A stretch of DNA of 64,000 bases, taken from positions 1 to 64,000 of the forward strand of contig JBBIOU010000018.1 in NCBI GenBank assembly GCA_037443205.1. Direction: 5' to 3'. The notes under the pieces were generated by a model. The model was not told where the DNA came from, did no database searches, and worked only from the letters and a program-made list of their open reading frames with translations. A program made the translations under genes and the position numbers. This DNA comes from JBBIOU01 sp037443205. Its GTDB lineage: Bacteria > Bacteroidota > Bacteroidia > Flavobacteriales_D > UBA2798. Below are positions 25,823-34,922 of the stretch, in pieces; within the stretch, counting starts at the first letter, position 1, and each line of letters opens with the position of its first letter.

Positions 25823-27766
25823 TTATATGGCCTTAATTTTTTTATGTTTCACCTGCATTAGTTTTAATGCGCTCTGTACCATAGCGTTTTCATCGTAAAA
25901 GCACTCGGCATAAAGTTCTTTTTGTGTGCCATGGTCAATAAATCTATCGGGTATGCCTAAGCGTATCACTTTGGCGTGATATCCGTTATCAGCCATAAAT
26001 TCCAGTACTGCACTGCCCATACCTCCTTGTATGCAGCCATCTTCAACGGTAATAATATATTTGAATTTAGTAAATACTTCGTGTAATAAAACCTCATCAA
26101 GCGGTTTTACAAAGCGCATGTCGTAGAGTGCTGCCGAAATTCCCAATTCTTTAAGCTGTTCGAGGGCTTTCAGCGCTAAATTACCTATATGCCCGATAGT
26201 TAAAAAAGCAATGTCCTCTCCTGATTTAATTTTTCTACCTGTTCCGATGCTGATTTTTTTGAAAGGCGTTTTCCAGACAGTCATAATGCCTTCTCCGCGG
26301 GGATATCTGATGCTAAATGGCATGGCATTTTCGGGTAGTTGTGCTGTATACATCAGGTTGCGCAATTCTTCTTCATTCATGGGCGAGGCTACCACCATGT
26401 TGGGCACACAACGCATATAAGCCAAATCATAAGCACCGTGATGGGTAGCGCCATCTGCCCCAACCAAACCACCTCTGTCTAAGCAAAAGACAACATGCAG
26501 TTTTTGCAGTGCCACATCGTGTATTACCTGGTCGTAGGCTCTTTGCATAAAAGATGAATAGATATTGCAAAAAGGAACGAGTCCCTGGGTAGCCATTCCG
26601 GCAGAAAAAGTTACTGCGTGTTGTTCGGCAATACCTACATCAAATGCTCTGTTGGGCATGGCTTTCATCATAATGTTTAAAGAACATCCGGTTGGCATGG
26701 CCGGAGTAACACCTACAATTTTGCGGTTTTGTTCGGCAAGCTCTACGATGGTGTGCCCAAAAACATCCTGGTATTTAGGTGGTTGCGGTTTATTAGGGGT
26801 GATTTTAATTATTTCACCGGTTTCTTTGTTAAATACTCCGGGTGCATGCCATACAGTTTGGTTCCCTTCTTCCGAAAATTTATAGCCCTTCCCTTTTACG
26901 GTTACACAATGTAAAATTTTTGGTCCCGGAATATCTTTTAAATCGCGCAGAATGCGAACCAGATTAATTACATCATGACCATCAACCGGTCCGAAATAAC
27001 GAAAATTAAGCGATTCAAATAAATTACTTTGCTTGAGTAAGGCAGTTTTTATAGCGTTACTTATTTTATGGGCAATTGCCTGAGCATTGGGACCAAACTT
27101 GCTTATTTTACCCAGCAAACTCCAAACTTCGTCTTTTACTTTGTTGTAGGTATGCGATGTAGTAATATCTGTAAGGTATTCTTTCAATGCACCCACATTA
27201 GGGTCAATGCTCATGCAATTATCGTTTAATACAACCAATAAATTGGTATCGGTAACTCCTCCATGATTCAATCCTTCAAAAGCTAATCCTGCTGTCATAG
27301 CTCCATCCCCTATTACGGCAATGTGTTGTATATGGTCGTTTTTTAAATATTTGTTGGCTACAGCCATCCCCACTGCAGCAGAGATAGAGGTAGAGGAATG
27401 TCCTACCCCGAAAGTATCGTATTCACTTTCGCTGCGCTTGGGAAAACCGCTTAAGCCTTTATATTTTCTGTTTGTAGGGAAACGTTCTTTTCTGCCGGTT
27501 AAAATTTTATGTCCGTATGCCTGATGACCCACATCCCACACAAGCTGGTCGTTTGGGGTATTAAATACATAGTGTAATGCTACGGTTAGTTCTACCACGC
27601 CTAAACTTGCTCCAAAATGAGAATTGCCTATTTCTGAAACCACATCAATTATAAAGTTTCTCACATCATCGCATACCTTAGGTAAATCTTCTTCGCGAAA
27701 CTTCTCGCGCAAATCCTTGGGAAAGTTAATTTGAGAAAGATAGGGACCTGGTGTAAATGCGGACAT
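25823..27766 (-). CDS. dxs: 1-deoxy-D-xylulose-5-phosphate synthase
   Basis: A 647-residue thiamine-diphosphate enzyme that condenses pyruvate and glyceraldehyde-3-phosphate in the first step of the MEP isoprenoid pathway. It shows DVGHQAYGHKILTGR, the ThDP motif VIGDGAMTAGLAFEGLNHGG ending in NDN, and the transketolase-like middle DVGIAEQHAVTFSAGMA with FCLDRGGLVGADGATHHG. The C-terminal domain (SIGTGRKIKSGEDIAFLTIG) is complete. Length and motifs are those of a normal dxs. A TATCTTTG box lies 28 bases upstream of the start. Confidence 0.96.
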   Translation of the reverse strand: MSAFTPGPYLSQINFPKDLREKFREEDLPKVCDDVRNFIIDVVSEIGNSHFGASLGVVELTVALHYVFNTPNDQLVWDVGHQAYGHKILTGRKERFPTNRKYKGLSGFPKRSESEYDTFGVGHSSTSISAAVGMAVANKYLKNDHIQHIAVIGDGAMTAGLAFEGLNHGGVTDTNLLVVLNDNCMSIDPNVGALKEYLTDITTSHTYNKVKDEVWSLLGKISKFGPNAQAIAHKISNAIKTALLKQSNLFESLNFRYFGPVDGHDVINLVRILRDLKDIPGPKILHCVTVKGKGYKFSEEGNQTVWHAPGVFNKETGEIIKITPNKPQPPKYQDVFGHTIVELAEQNRKIVGVTPAMPTGCSLNIMMKAMPNRAFDVGIAEQHAVTFSAGMATQGLVPFCNIYSSFMQRAYDQVIHDVALQKLHVVFCLDRGGLVGADGATHHGAYDLAYMRCVPNMVVASPMNEEELRNLMYTAQLPENAMPFSIRYPRGEGIMTVWKTPFKKISIGTGRKIKSGEDIAFLTIGHIGNLALKALEQLKELGISAALYDMRFVKPLDEVLLHEVFTKFKYIITVEDGCIQGGMGSAVLEFMADNGYHAKVIRLGIPDRFIDHGTQKELYAECFYDENAMVQSALKLMQVKHKKIKAI

Positions 27767-27794
27767 ATAGTGTTTTTAGGTTAAAGATATATAA

Positions 27795-27802
27795 CAAAGA
27801 TA
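27795..27802 (-). promoter_or_regulatory. Possible -7 box of dxs
   Basis: TATCTTTG on the minus strand fits TAnnTTTG. The -33 region has no TTG at a good spacing. Confidence 0.4.
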
Positions 27803-27864
27803 GTTATATTTTGTTGTGCTAAATATATGATGGGTTTTAAAAATCCTTTCGCTGAGTAACCAAA

Positions 27865-28308
27865 CTATATCCCAAAGTGTTTCATACTATTTTCTTGGTA
27901 AGTTGAATGTTCAGGCTTTGAAACAAAATTTTGAAGCCACTCCAATGCCTGGTTTTCTTTGGTAAAAAACTTAGTGGGCACTGAAGGCTTGTATATTTTT
28001 ATAAAAAAATTGGCCATGAGTTGTTGTGCCAGATTGGGCGATAAAAAGGCTATAGCTGAGCAATGTTTCATTACTTCGGGGCTCGCATTAAAAGCTTTAG
28101 ATTCGTTGTCTTGATTGGTAAAACCGCTGCCGGTTAAATACATAGGCGCTTTTTCCCAGGGACTGTTTTTGCGAGTGGTATAAAAAATTTTTTTGGTATC
28201 TTCAATCGTGTAATTATAATCTGAGTACTTTATATGAATGATACCGGATTTTAAATAAATAATTTGTGTATGACCTAAATTTACTGATTTAAGTATCTCA
28301 TTATACAT
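27865..28308 (-). CDS. STAS/SpoIIAA-like small protein, paralogue of 32115-32501
   Basis: A 147-residue soluble protein. Its second half (NLAQQLMANFFIKIYKP, PTKFFTKENQALEWLQNF) shares the pattern LAQ..(x)NF, then K.F..K..ALEWLQ with the 128-residue protein at 32115-32501, so the two are paralogues. This ending recalls Bacteroidota proteins with a STAS/SEC14-like fold (DUF7793-type), whose function is unknown. The start lies five bases after the SPFH stop, so it is probably co-transcribed with that gene. Confidence 0.65.
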   Translation of the reverse strand: MYNEILKSVNLGHTQIIYLKSGIIHIKYSDYNYTIEDTKKIFYTTRKNSPWEKAPMYLTGSGFTNQDNESKAFNASPEVMKHCSAIAFLSPNLAQQLMANFFIKIYKPSVPTKFFTKENQALEWLQNFVSKPEHSTYQENSMKHFGI

Positions 28309-28313
28309 ATAAA

Positions 28314-29249
28314 CTATTTATTACCCGATTCTAACTGATTGCTTGCCATGAGTTGGCGCAGTGTTTTTTGCATACCTTCTACCGAGCCATCGAGAAAAAT
28401 TACATTGCCTTTACCTTTTTCAGCAATATTGGTCATGGCTTCGGTCCACATTGAAAAAAGTATAAAGGAGTTATCTAATTTTACTTCCTGCATTTCTTTG
28501 GCTGCGATAGACATCCCTTTAGCCATCTCTTCCCTGAAACGAGCAACTGCCTGCCCTCTTAATATGGCTGCATCTCTTTCGGCTTCGGCTGCAATTTTAA
28601 TGGCATTACCTTCGGCTTCGGCTGCTTTGGTTTTTGTAATCAAAAGTGCTTGACCCTCATTTTCTGCGGCAGCACGAAGATTATTACTGGCCACCACTTT
28701 TGCCATAGATTTCATTATCTCCTCATCAAAGGCTATATCGTTCATCTGTAAATCTATCAAATGATAGCCCCAATCTTCAAGGGTTTTATCTACATGCTGT
28801 TTTACTTCATCTACAATTTCTCTGCGCAATGAAAGTATTTCTGATTGTTTTTTACCGGCTACAAACGCGCGTATGGAACCTTCAACCGTTCTAACTAAAG
28901 CTTGCATAAAATTTTTGTGGTCAACAAATTTAAATGCCACATTTTTAATGGTTTCTTCTTGCTGGTCGAGCACCGAAAACAATAACATGGCCGTAAAATT
29001 TACATTGGCCTGATCGCTGGTTGTTGCCTGAAATCCCAATTCTACCGATTGATTTTGAATAGATATTCGTTTATAAACCTTTTCAATAAAAGGAATCTTT
29101 ATATTCAATCCCGGAGTCATAATTCTGCGGTATTTACCAAATACAGTTACCACCCCTATGGTGCCTTGCTGAATAGTGGTAAACATGCTGAAAAAAAACA
29201 AAATTGCAATAACAATTGCTGCGATTAATGTGGGATCAAATTCTTGCAT
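28314..29249 (-). CDS. SPFH/Band 7 (stomatin-like) membrane protein
   Basis: A 311-residue protein with one N-terminal membrane helix (about 8-27), the Band 7 domain (FTTIQQGTIGVVTVFGKYRR, MTPGLNIKIPFIEKVY) and a long helical coiled coil rich in Ala/Glu (about 200-260, AAENEGQALLITKTKAAEAE). Such proteins form oligomeric membrane scaffolds and often partner with proteases. No NfeD-type gene is next to it; the downstream neighbour is the small STAS-like protein, five bases away. A near-consensus TACCTTTC lies just upstream of the start. Confidence 0.9.
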   Translation of the reverse strand: MQEFDPTLIAAIVIAILFFFSMFTTIQQGTIGVVTVFGKYRRIMTPGLNIKIPFIEKVYKRISIQNQSVELGFQATTSDQANVNFTAMLLFSVLDQQEETIKNVAFKFVDHKNFMQALVRTVEGSIRAFVAGKKQSEILSLRREIVDEVKQHVDKTLEDWGYHLIDLQMNDIAFDEEIMKSMAKVVASNNLRAAAENEGQALLITKTKAAEAEGNAIKIAAEAERDAAILRGQAVARFREEMAKGMSIAAKEMQEVKLDNSFILFSMWTEAMTNIAEKGKGNVIFLDGSVEGMQKTLRQLMASNQLESGNK

Positions 29250-29485
29250 AACAAATAATTTTTCCGAAAGGTAATAATTTGTTGATATAATTTGTATTCG
29301 GGATACAAAAATTTGGCTTACCGGGAAAAAGTGTAACAGCTTTAGGGTTAAATTTATATGACTGGATTTAGTTAAATTTTTCCAAACAATATATTAAGTA
29401 AGCTATATTGGGGCTAACAGAAATGACGACCCTGCTGCATTAAGCGGGTAATTTATGAAAACCTTTTTAAAACAATATAAAGCAC

Positions 29486-29493
29486 TACCTTTG
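29486..29493 (+). promoter_or_regulatory. -7 box of aspS
   Basis: TACCTTTG fits TAnnTTTG, 38 bases before the aspS ATG. The -33 region is a T tract without a clear TTG. The remainder of 29250-29531 shows nothing else I can name. Confidence 0.5.
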
Positions 29494-29531
29494 CAACCTT
29501 AAATTTATTCTTATTCATAATTTTTAAATAT

Positions 29532-31286
29532 ATGCTACGAACTCACACTTGCGGAGAATTAACAATTTCAAATATTGGTCAAACAGTTACCCTTTGCGGA
29601 TGGGTGCAAAGAGGCAGAGATATGGGTGGGATGACTTTTATTGATTTGCGCGACAGATACGGAATTACACAATTGGTATTTAACATGCAAACCAATGCAG
29701 CTTTATGTGAACAAGCCAGAAAACTTGGTCGAGAATTTGTTATTGCAGCTACAGGTAAAGTAGCAGAGCGCGAAAGTAAAAATTCAAAAATTCCAACCGG
29801 AGAAATTGAAATAATTGTAGAAAACCTGGAAATATTGAATGCTGCTAAAACACCTCCTTTTACAATTGAAGACGATACCGATGGGGGAGATGAGCTACGC
29901 ATGAAATACCGTTATTTAGATTTGAGAAGAAATGTGGTGCGTAAAAATTTGGAATTACGTCATCGCATGGCCATTGAAACAAGAAATTATCTCGACAAAC
30001 AAAATTTTATTGAAGTAGAAACGCCCGTATTAATTAAATCAACACCTGAAGGAGCGCGCGATTTTGTGGTTCCATCGCGCATGAATCCAGGTGAATTTTA
30101 CGCCTTGCCACAATCGCCACAAACATTTAAACAATTATTAATGGTAAGCGGCTTCGACCGTTATTATCAAATTGTAAAATGTTTCCGCGATGAAGATTTG
30201 CGTGCCGACCGTCAGCCGGAGTTTACACAAATAGACTGCGAAATGAGTTTTATTACTCAGGAAGATATTTTACAAACTTTTGAAGGATTAGTAAAGTATC
30301 TTTTCAAAAAAGTTAAGAATATGGATATTCCGCAAGTGCCACGCATGACCTATGCTGATGCCATGAAATATTACGGGAACGATAAACCGGATATTCGCTT
30401 TGAAATGAAACTGGTTGAATTAAACCGTTCTGAAAATAATTTAGTAGCAGGTAAAAATTTTAAAATATTTGATGAAGCAGGATTGGTTGTTGCTATATGT
30501 GCAAAAGGGTGTGCAGAATATACCCGCAAACAAATTGATGAATTAACTGAGTGGGTTAAGCGTCCGCAAATAGGCATGAGCGGTTTGGTTTGGGCACGCT
30601 GGAATGCAGAAGGAATAAAATCATCGGTAGATAAATTTTACACGCAGGATGATATAAAAAAATGGTTCGAGGCAGCAGGAGGAAAAGAAGGCGATTTAAT
30701 ATTTATATTAGCAGGTGAAGAAAACAAAACACGCAAAGCCATGAGCGAACTGCGATTGGAAATGGGTAATCGCCTTGGTTTAAGAAATCCTGAAGAATAC
30801 AAAGTGTTATGGGTATTAGATTTTCCATTGCTGGAATGGAGCGAAGAAAATAACAGATGGCATGCTATGCATCATCCATTTACATCGCCAAAGCCCGAAG
30901 ATATTCATTTGTTAGATTCAAATCCGGCAGCAGTAAGAGCTAATGCTTATGACATGGTAATAAATGGTGTTGAAGTTGGAGGAGGTTCTATTAGAATATT
31001 TAATAAAGATTTACAAAAGAAAATGTTCAGCATATTAGGTTTTACTGATGAAGATGCACAAGCGCAATTCGGATTTTTAATGAATGCATTTGAATATGGT
31101 GCTCCTCCCCATGGTGGCATTGCTTTTGGTTTCGACCGCTTGTGTTCATTGTTTGGTGGTGCTGAAAGTATTCGCGATTTTATTGCTTTCCCTAAAAATA
31201 ACTCCGGAAGAGATTTGATGATTGATTCTCCTTCGCCTATCAGCAAAGAGCAATTGGATGAATTAAATATATTAATAAAACCATAA
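29532..31286 (+). CDS. aspS: Aspartyl-tRNA synthetase
   Basis: A 584-residue class II synthetase of the bacterial type. The N-terminal OB-fold anticodon-binding domain covers about 1-110 (LRTHTCGELTISNIGQTVTL, GWVQRGRDMGGMTFIDLRDR). Motif 2 is seen in YYQIVKCFRDEDLRADRQPE and motif 3 in GGIAFGFDRL near 545. The bacterial GAD insertion lies between them (about 290-420). Whether it is discriminating or also charges tRNA-Asn cannot be settled by eye. It heads a rightward run with two small membrane proteins. Confidence 0.96.
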   Translation: MLRTHTCGELTISNIGQTVTLCGWVQRGRDMGGMTFIDLRDRYGITQLVFNMQTNAALCEQARKLGREFVIAATGKVAERESKNSKIPTGEIEIIVENLEILNAAKTPPFTIEDDTDGGDELRMKYRYLDLRRNVVRKNLELRHRMAIETRNYLDKQNFIEVETPVLIKSTPEGARDFVVPSRMNPGEFYALPQSPQTFKQLLMVSGFDRYYQIVKCFRDEDLRADRQPEFTQIDCEMSFITQEDILQTFEGLVKYLFKKVKNMDIPQVPRMTYADAMKYYGNDKPDIRFEMKLVELNRSENNLVAGKNFKIFDEAGLVVAICAKGCAEYTRKQIDELTEWVKRPQIGMSGLVWARWNAEGIKSSVDKFYTQDDIKKWFEAAGGKEGDLIFILAGEENKTRKAMSELRLEMGNRLGLRNPEEYKVLWVLDFPLLEWSEENNRWHAMHHPFTSPKPEDIHLLDSNPAAVRANAYDMVINGVEVGGGSIRIFNKDLQKKMFSILGFTDEDAQAQFGFLMNAFEYGAPPHGGIAFGFDRLCSLFGGAESIRDFIAFPKNNSGRDLMIDSPSPISKEQLDELNILIKP

Positions 31287-31300
31287 TTTATTTTTAAACA

Positions 31301-31663
31301 TTGGACAACAGCACTCCTGCAGATATCAAAAAAGCTATTAAAACTATCCGTAATTGGATGTTAATATATGCCATAATCATTTTGTCACTAATGTTTTTGT
31401 TTATGCTCCAAAACATAGCTAAATTATTTGCAGCGCAAACTCATTATTATTTAATTAATGAATCAATGGTCAACATAATTATGTCGTTTTTGTCAATTCT
31501 TTGTAATATTATTTTAATAGTTAATGCAAAAGCGTATTCTGCTTTTTTAAAAAGCGGCCAAGCCAAAGAATTTAATCAATCTCTAAAAAACGATTATATA
31601 TATTGGCTTGTAAGCACACTTAGTTTGTTTATAACCATTATATTAAATATAATTTTTAAATAA
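31301..31663 (+). CDS. Small membrane protein (paired with 31663-32079)
   Basis: A 120-residue protein with three predicted helices (about 18-40, 50-72 and 98-118). The frame opens with a TTG at 31301 (MDNSTPADIKKAIKTIRNWM); the first ATG at 31358 would lose this helix-like N-terminus, so the TTG is preferred. The segment AYSAFLKSGQAKEFNQSLKN before the last helix matches in position the QYLYTGNQDKLISSYLLLAK segment of the next protein, so the pair look related. A DUF5362-like family is possible. Function unknown. Confidence 0.6.
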   Translation: MDNSTPADIKKAIKTIRNWMLIYAIIILSLMFLFMLQNIAKLFAAQTHYYLINESMVNIIMSFLSILCNIILIVNAKAYSAFLKSGQAKEFNQSLKNDYIYWLVSTLSLFITIILNIIFK

Positions 31664-32079
31664 TGGAAATATTAGACAGCCCGCAATCCGACATTGAATT
31701 TGTTAATGAAGAAACAAACTATATACTTCAAAAATCTTGCGTATGGAAAAAGATATTTGCAATTTCTTCATTGGTAATTATCGGTATATTTATTTTATGG
31801 ATGATGTTTTTGATTTCGGTATATTCTGTTTTTGTATTAGAAATTATTATTGATTTAAATTTATTATTGGTTTTTATTATCTTATTTATTGCTACATATT
31901 GCTTTGTATGTGTGCTTTTAATTAAATCTGCAAACAAACAAAATCAATATTTATATACCGGTAATCAGGACAAACTAATAAGTTCCTATTTACTGTTAGC
32001 AAAATCATGGAGGACTTTAGGTGTAATAACAATTATCGGGTTATTGGTTTTACTAATAGCTGTCATTATAAGTTTTTAG
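31663..32079 (+). CDS. Small membrane protein (paired with 31301-31663)
   Basis: A 138-residue protein with three helices (about 32-54, 62-88 and 113-136). The ATG overlaps the stop of the previous gene by one base (TAATG), so translation is coupled. A polar segment with YLYTGNQDKLISSYL precedes the last helix, as in its neighbour, suggesting an old tandem duplication and possibly a heteromeric complex. DUF5362-like resemblance is weak. Function unknown. Confidence 0.65.
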   Translation: MEILDSPQSDIEFVNEETNYILQKSCVWKKIFAISSLVIIGIFILWMMFLISVYSVFVLEIIIDLNLLLVFIILFIATYCFVCVLLIKSANKQNQYLYTGNQDKLISSYLLLAKSWRTLGVITIIGLLVLLIAVIISF

Positions 32080-32114
32080 TTAAAGTAACACTAAGTATTA
32101 GAACCGTAAAAAAA

Positions 32115-32501
32115 TCATTTTTGTTTTTGCAACCATTCCAATGCTTTGTCTTTGTTGCTAAACAATTTAATTTTATATCCCGGTTTAATTTTTTGATATA
32201 CACTTATCATAAAATTTACAATGATTTTTTGAGCCAGGCTATTTGAAACTATCGCCACAGCTTTGTTGTTCATTGGGTTATTGGTACTGTATTCTCTGGC
32301 TTCTGACGTAATGGTGCTGTGTTTACCGGGTATTATCAATAATAAATGTCCTCCATCAGGCATATTATCTTTAAGAATTTTTTGTTGTTCTATACAATCT
32401 TCCAGTTCTATTACATAATTTTCATTTAAGTACAAAATAGTGCATCCTTCTTTTGCATTCAACACTATCCTTCCGCTTTTAAATTCAATCACTTTTTCCA
32501 T
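32115..32501 (-). CDS. STAS/SpoIIAA-like small protein, paralogue of 27865-28308
   Basis: A 128-residue soluble protein. Its order is beta strands (VIEFKSGRIVLNAKEG, TILYLNENYVIELED), an IIPGKHSTITSEAREY turn, then NSLAQKIIVNFMISVYQK and the ending KIKLFSNKDKALEWLQKQK. The last two blocks match the protein at 27865-28308. The fold is probably STAS/SEC14-like; no phosphorylatable serine can be named with confidence. It is convergent with the small membrane gene pair. Confidence 0.65.
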   Translation of the reverse strand: MEKVIEFKSGRIVLNAKEGCTILYLNENYVIELEDCIEQQKILKDNMPDGGHLLLIIPGKHSTITSEAREYSTNNPMNNKAVAIVSNSLAQKIIVNFMISVYQKIKPGYKIKLFSNKDKALEWLQKQK

Positions 32502-32747
32502 TGCACAATTTTTTCGGCTGTTAAATTACATTGTTAGTTCATATAAAATTAAATTATGATAATATTTAACAGATTTTTAAGTGTTGACATGTTACCTCAA
32601 AATGATTCAAACCAAAGATACTTATATCCTAAATGCTATCAGGCGTTTTGCTCAACAAACTGAAAGCCTAGCTTAATTGCCAATCATATACGATTTAGCT
32701 TTCGAGCCGAAATTATACATGTGCGTACATAATTTGAGATAAACCTT

Positions 32748-32755
32748 TACCTTTG
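32748..32755 (+). promoter_or_regulatory. -7 box of the cytochrome pair
   Basis: TACCTTTG fits TAnnTTTG, 20 bases before the ATG at 32776. No TTG at the right spacing is seen. The rest of 32502-32747 shows nothing I can name. Confidence 0.45.
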
Positions 32756-32775
32756 CCATATAAATAAATTTATCT

Positions 32776-33213
32776 ATGAATTTTTTAGTACATACACATT
32801 CGGGTTTGCGATGGTTATTGTTGATAATACTCGTAATAACTGTTTTAAATGCTTATTCTAAATGGCGAAACCAAAAAACGTACTCGTTATTTGATAAACT
32901 AAGCGCATTGCTTACTTTTATATTATCTCATTTACAATTAAGCATAGGGCTGATTTTATATTTTATAAGCAACAAGGTGCAGTTTAACAGCGCAACCATG
33001 AGCAATACGCAACTTCGTTTTTATACCGTAGAACATTTTTTAATGATGTTAATAGCCATTATTTTAATTACACTTGGCTACAAGCGTGCCAAAAAAGCCG
33101 AAGGCGCTGTAAAACACCGCAGAATTTTTATATGGTATGGTATTGCCTTGTTACTTATTTTAATTGCTATCCCTTGGCCTTTTAGAAGTGAGTTAGCTGC
33201 AAACTGGTTTTAA
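32776..33213 (+). CDS. Four-helix membrane protein, cytochrome-b-like
   Basis: A 145-residue protein with four membrane helices (about 12-28, 42-66, 85-105 and 118-138). Histidines sit near helix ends (VHTHSGLRWLLL, ILSHLQLSIGL, TVEHFLMMLIAI, KHRRIFIWYG), a layout suited to haem ligation, and homologues in Bacteroidota are often named cytochrome B. The gene is followed nine bases later by a c-type cytochrome, which supports an electron-transfer role. The partner complex is not known. Confidence 0.7.
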   Translation: MNFLVHTHSGLRWLLLIILVITVLNAYSKWRNQKTYSLFDKLSALLTFILSHLQLSIGLILYFISNKVQFNSATMSNTQLRFYTVEHFLMMLIAIILITLGYKRAKKAEGAVKHRRIFIWYGIALLLILIAIPWPFRSELAANWF

Positions 33214-33222
33214 ACAATATAT

Positions 33223-33534
33223 ATGAAAAGAATCTTTCTTTTGGTTTTGTGTATAAGCCTGATGCTTTCGTGTGGTAATGAATCAGTAAAGAATAATATC
33301 CAAACTAGTTACAATGGCGAGGAGTTGTACCAAAAACATTGTGCTATTTGTCATGGCAATGATGGCAAGCAGGGTTCGGGTGGAGCAAAAGATTTAAGCA
33401 TTTCGGCAATGGGTATAGAAGAGCGCATCAACATAATTAAGAACGGCAAGGGCGGCATGACTCCTTTTGGCAGTTTATTAAATGACAAAGAAATTAAAAT
33501 CGTTGCCGAATATTTGGATAATTTAAAACAATAA
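33223..33534 (+). CDS. Lipoprotein c-type cytochrome
   Basis: A 103-residue protein with a lipoprotein signal (lipobox LMLSC, Cys17) and one haem-binding motif CAICH at residues 40-44. The likely sixth ligand is the methionine in GKGGMTPFG near 85. Such small cytochromes carry electrons in the periplasm. The TAA of this gene abuts the ATG of hflX, and the b-type-like gene precedes it, so the three may share one messenger. Confidence 0.92.
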   Translation: MKRIFLLVLCISLMLSCGNESVKNNIQTSYNGEELYQKHCAICHGNDGKQGSGGAKDLSISAMGIEERINIIKNGKGGMTPFGSLLNDKEIKIVAEYLDNLKQ

Positions 33535-34731
33535 ATGTCTGCAACCAAAAATTTATTAATAACTGAAAATGCAGTATTGGTTGGTGTTATTACTGCCGGT
33601 CAAAACGAAGACACAGTAAATGAATACTTAGATGAATTAGAATTTTTAACGCTTACTGCGGGAGGTATTACATTAAAAAAATTCACACAAAAACTGGATA
33701 AGCCTATTCCTGCAACTTATATAGGTTCGGGCAAACTAAACGAAGTGTATAACTTCATCAAAAGTCATCAGGTATCATTGGTGGTTTTTGACGATGAATT
33801 AAGTCCTTCTCAACAAAAAAACATTGAAAAAATTTTACAATGCAAAGTGCTCGACCGCACAAGCCTTATCTTAAACATTTTTGCACAACGAGCACGCACA
33901 GCCCATGCTAAAACACAGGTGCAACTGGCGCAATATCAATATATGCTACCTCGCTTAAAGCGGATGTGGACACACCTGGAACGTCAACGCGGTGGAACCG
34001 GTACGCGTAGCGGTTCGGGAGAACTACAAATAGAAACCGACCGCAGAATAGTGCTTGATAAAATTGCCAAACTCAAGGAAGAACTTAAAACCATTGACAA
34101 ACAAATGGCTACCCAGCGAAGTAATCGCGGAGCAATGGTAAGGGTTGCCCTGGTAGGTTATACCAACGTAGGTAAATCTACCCTTATGAATTTAATCAGC
34201 AAGTCGCAGGTTTTTGCCGAAAATAAATTGTTTGCCACCTTAGATACTACCGTAAGAAAAGTAGTTATAGACAATTTACCGTTTTTATTGTCAGATACCG
34301 TTGGGTTTATTCGCAAATTACCTACACAACTGGTAGAGTCTTTTAAATCTACTCTGGATGAAGTTCGCGAAGCTGATGTGCTGGTACATGTGTTGGATAT
34401 TTCGCATGCTAATTTTGAAGATCACTACCATGTAGTAAACCAAACATTAAAAGAAATAGGAGCCGTAAACAAAACAACGTTGGTGGTATTTAATAAAATT
34501 GATGCTTACCGCTTTGAGCAAAAATCTGAAGATGATTTAACTCCGCTAACAAAAGATAATATTCCATTAGAAGAATTAAAAAAAACCTGGATGGCACGCA
34601 TAGAACCAAACAAATGTGTTTTTATTTCAGCCGAAAAAAAAGTTAATATTCAGGAATTTAAACAAATCTTATACGAAACAATTAAAGTAATACACGCTCA
34701 GCGATATCCTTATAATAATTTTTTGTACTAA
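33535..34731 (+). CDS. hflX: GTPase HflX
   Basis: A 398-residue ribosome-associated GTPase of the HflX family. The N-terminal domain carries the family signature TYIGSGKLNEV and FDDELSPSQQKNIEK, then RTAHAKTQVQLAQYQYMLPR with the GGTGTRSGSGE loop. The G domain shows VALVGYTNVGKSTLMNL (G1), LSDTVGFIRKLP (G3) and FNKID (G4). HflX splits stalled ribosomes and rescues them after heat stress in studied bacteria. Its ATG directly follows the cytochrome stop. Confidence 0.95.
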   Translation: MSATKNLLITENAVLVGVITAGQNEDTVNEYLDELEFLTLTAGGITLKKFTQKLDKPIPATYIGSGKLNEVYNFIKSHQVSLVVFDDELSPSQQKNIEKILQCKVLDRTSLILNIFAQRARTAHAKTQVQLAQYQYMLPRLKRMWTHLERQRGGTGTRSGSGELQIETDRRIVLDKIAKLKEELKTIDKQMATQRSNRGAMVRVALVGYTNVGKSTLMNLISKSQVFAENKLFATLDTTVRKVVIDNLPFLLSDTVGFIRKLPTQLVESFKSTLDEVREADVLVHVLDISHANFEDHYHVVNQTLKEIGAVNKTTLVVFNKIDAYRFEQKSEDDLTPLTKDNIPLEELKKTWMARIEPNKCVFISAEKKVNIQEFKQILYETIKVIHAQRYPYNNFLY

Positions 34732-34779
34732 TACGCTACTTGCGCAGCATAGTAAATTAGCCATAAAACATATGGCCAT

Positions 34780-34922
34780 GGTTTATCCCACATTAGGCAT
34801 TAGCATGTGTAATGCTCGCCTGATGGCGGATAAACCAAATGCCACACAACACTCAACACACTCAGTCCGCCTCTGGCGGAAAATCTGGATTTGTTTCAAA
34901 TTTCTAATGCTTAATTTGGTTT
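34780..34922 (+). repeat. Dispersed intergenic repeat, copy A
   Basis: About 143 bp that recur in inverted orientation at 43884-44027 with about a dozen differences. Internal structures are CATTAGGCAT/ATGTGTAATG (imperfect stem, loop TAGC), TCCGCC TCT GGCGGA, and the outer pair AAACCAAAT (34832-34840) / ATTTGGTTT (34914-34922). It starts 48 bases after hflX and ends exactly at the hemJ stop codon. Confidence 0.85.
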
